A stretch of 64,000 nucleotides of DNA from Halomonas sp. LR3S48. GTDB taxonomy: Bacteria; Pseudomonadota; Gammaproteobacteria; Pseudomonadales; Halomonadaceae. Positions 62,749-64,000 of the stretch are shown here, one piece after another. The position numbers and the translations under genes are program-made. Location of the stretch: NCBI RefSeq assembly GCF_025725665.1, contig NZ_CP107009.1, positions 4,216,001 through 4,280,000 of the forward strand. The letters are read 5' to 3'. Numbering within the stretch: position 1 is the stretch's first letter; each line of letters opens with the position of its first letter. The notes under the pieces are model-generated. The model worked only from the letters and a program-made list of their open reading frames with translations. It was not told where the DNA came from and made no database searches.

Positions 62749-63756
62749 ATGTTCAAACCACTTCTCACATCCCTGACCGTTATCCTCGGCTCGCTGGCCA
62801 TGGTCGGCAGCGCGCTCGCCGACTATCCGGAGCGCAACATTCAAGGCACCATCCAGTGGGGCGCAGGTGGCGCCACCGATAACGTCGCCCGCAGCCTCAC
62901 GCCCCATGTCGAGGAGATCCTGGATACCACCATCGTGCTGACCAACCGCCCTGGCGGCACCGGCGTGATCGGCATGAACCATGTCATGCAACAGCGCCCC
63001 GACGGCTACAACCTGCTGATCGGCGCCGAGAACCCGCAGCTCTATCCGCTGATGGGGCTGGCCGACTTCACCTACGACGACATGCATACCGTCAACATCA
63101 TCGGCCAGGGCCTGGTGGTGATCGCGGCTCCGGCGGATAGTCCCTTCGACAGCTTCGCCGACCTGCTCGAGCATGCCCAGCAGAACCCGAACGAGCTGCG
63201 CATGGGCGGCACCGGCGCCGGCGGCCTGCCAAGCACCGTACACGCCATGATCAATGCCGTGGACGAACTCGACGTGCGAACCGTCACCTTTGGTGGCGAT
63301 GGCCCCGGTATCACCGCCATGCTGGGCGGCCACATCGACTTCATGCCGCTGAGCCTGGCCGCCGCCGGCGAACAGATTCGTGGCGGCAAGATGAAGGGGC
63401 TGGCCGTGCTCACCACAGAGGAGATCGAATTGCTGCCAGGCGTACCGCCGATCACCGAGGCGCTGCCCGACATCGAGGCCTTCCTGCCGTGGGGGCCGTT
63501 CTGGGGCGTCTTCGTCCATCAGGACACTCCGGACGATATCAAGGCCATCCTGGAAGACGCCTATGAGCAGGCCGTTGCCGAGGAGGAGTTCGTCGAATTC
63601 CTGCACAACTTCGGCGCCGAACCGCTGAACCTGCGCGGCGATGAAGCTCAGCAGTACCTGGACAGCTGGCAGTCGGTTACCGCCTGGTCCATGTTCGAAG
63701 CCGATGCCGAGACACTGAAAGCCACGCCTGAAGAGCTCGGCATTCCGCGTCCGTAA
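62749..63756 (+). CDS. TctC family (Bug) periplasmic substrate-binding protein
   Basis: TTT receptor of 335 residues. Signal peptide MFKPLLTSLTVILGSLAMVGSALA; mature start DYPERNIQGTIQWGAGGATDNVARSL. Bug features: TNRPGGTGVIGMNHVMQQRPDGYNLLIGAENPQLYP, LRMGGTGAGGLPSTVHAMINA and GGHIDFMPLSLAAAGEQIRGGKMKGLAVL. CCGGAGG precedes the ATG. It is divergent from quiC, with a PcaR-type palindrome between, and followed by tctB. A hydroaromatic acid such as quinate or shikimate is the likely ligand, by context. Confidence 0.93.
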   Translation: MFKPLLTSLTVILGSLAMVGSALADYPERNIQGTIQWGAGGATDNVARSLTPHVEEILDTTIVLTNRPGGTGVIGMNHVMQQRPDGYNLLIGAENPQLYPLMGLADFTYDDMHTVNIIGQGLVVIAAPADSPFDSFADLLEHAQQNPNELRMGGTGAGGLPSTVHAMINAVDELDVRTVTFGGDGPGITAMLGGHIDFMPLSLAAAGEQIRGGKMKGLAVLTTEEIELLPGVPPITEALPDIEAFLPWGPFWGVFVHQDTPDDIKAILEDAYEQAVAEEEFVEFLHNFGAEPLNLRGDEAQQYLDSWQSVTAWSMFEADAETLKATPEELGIPRP

Positions 63757-63807
63757 CCCATCTTCGCGGTGAAGGGGGTGGCAAAGCCTCCCCCTTGGAG
63801 TCTGTTG

Positions 63808-64000
63808 ATGAGCAAGAAAATCGAGCGCGTACAGGCGGGTGAAAAGGTCTTCGACTGGCTGCTTCTTCTGTTGAGTATCGGTGTACTGGTCGAGGCTTAC
63901 CGCATCGACGGTGGATTGAGGCTCAATTCGGCCGGCTCCTTCCCGGTGGGCCTGGCCCTGGTGATGCTGGCCTCGTCGCTGGCCATTCTGTTCAGCCACC
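63808..64000 (+). CDS. TctB family small permease (partial, cut by window end)
   Basis: First 64 codons of a tctB gene starting MSKKIERVQAGEKVFDWLLL, with TTGGAG ahead. Two hydrophobic segments are visible (FDWLLLLLSIGVLVEAY and SFPVGLALVMLASSLAIL), with the NSAGSFP stretch of TctB between them. It is 51 bp downstream of tctC and presumably followed by tctA outside the window. Confidence 0.88.
   Translation, partial: MSKKIERVQAGEKVFDWLLLLLSIGVLVEAYRIDGGLRLNSAGSFPVGLALVMLASSLAILFSH

Overview
The window looks like chromosomal DNA of a high-GC, metabolically versatile gammaproteobacterium, most likely a halophile of the Halomonas group. That guess rests on the number of TRAP and tripartite tricarboxylate transporters (TTT) and the aromatic-acid gene content. 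It is inference, because no rRNA, tRNA or housekeeping marker is present. About 50 protein genes were assigned. No tRNA, rRNA, CRISPR array, prophage or intact IS element was seen.

Left part (1-13.1 kb, mostly minus strand). An apparent catabolic operon starts at about 10.77 kb and runs off the left edge: CaiB/BaiF CoA-transferase, MmgE/PrpD protein, TTT binding protein, enoyl-CoA hydratase, ADP-forming acyl-CoA synthetase, fused hydratase/3-hydroxyacyl-CoA dehydrogenase, then TctB and TctA. A divergent LysR gene (11.45 kb) is the likely regulator. The substrate is unknown, probably a small di- or tricarboxylate. A small uncharacterised protein, a cupin and an alcohol dehydrogenase/LysR pair follow, with a palindromic MITE-like repeat at 13.18-13.33 kb.

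Middle (15-31 kb). A serine hydrolase, a TorF-type porin and a LuxR regulator precede feruloyl-CoA synthetase, a MarR regulator and a vanillin/benzaldehyde-type dehydrogenase. A duplicated 3' scrap of the feruloyl-CoA synthetase gene lies at 15.4 kb. Next come benzoylformate decarboxylase with an orphan TRAP binding protein and a LysR regulator, then epoxide hydrolase, LtrA, a TMEM175-type protein, a GST and a 52-residue small protein.

Protocatechuate block (31.4-41.8 kb). All enzymes of the beta-ketoadipate branch are present: pcaHG, pcaB, a pcaD-pcaC fusion, a glutaconate-type CoA-transferase (pcaIJ) and pcaF, with pcaQ (LysR) and pcaR (IclR). A PcaQ-type site lies before pcaH. PcaR-type 15-bp palindromes lie before pcaI and between pcaB and pcaR.

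Efflux block (43.7-51.6 kb). An RND pump (membrane fusion protein, permease, outer-membrane factor) is arranged around a TetR gene. Matching operators (AGTGACT-N12-AGTCACT type) lie at both promoters. A thioesterase and an SDR are attached.

Right part (51.7-64 kb) is a quinate/shikimate uptake and degradation region. It holds a GntR/FCD regulator that is an internal tandem duplication, a complete TRAP transporter, a divergent type II dehydroquinase, an FAD oxidoreductase with a TIM-barrel protein, a shikimate/quinate dehydrogenase, 3-dehydroshikimate dehydratase (quiC), and the start of a second TTT transporter carrying a PcaR-type palindrome in its promoter. Its product, protocatechuate, would feed the pca block, and shared GTTCG/CGAAC sites suggest common IclR control.
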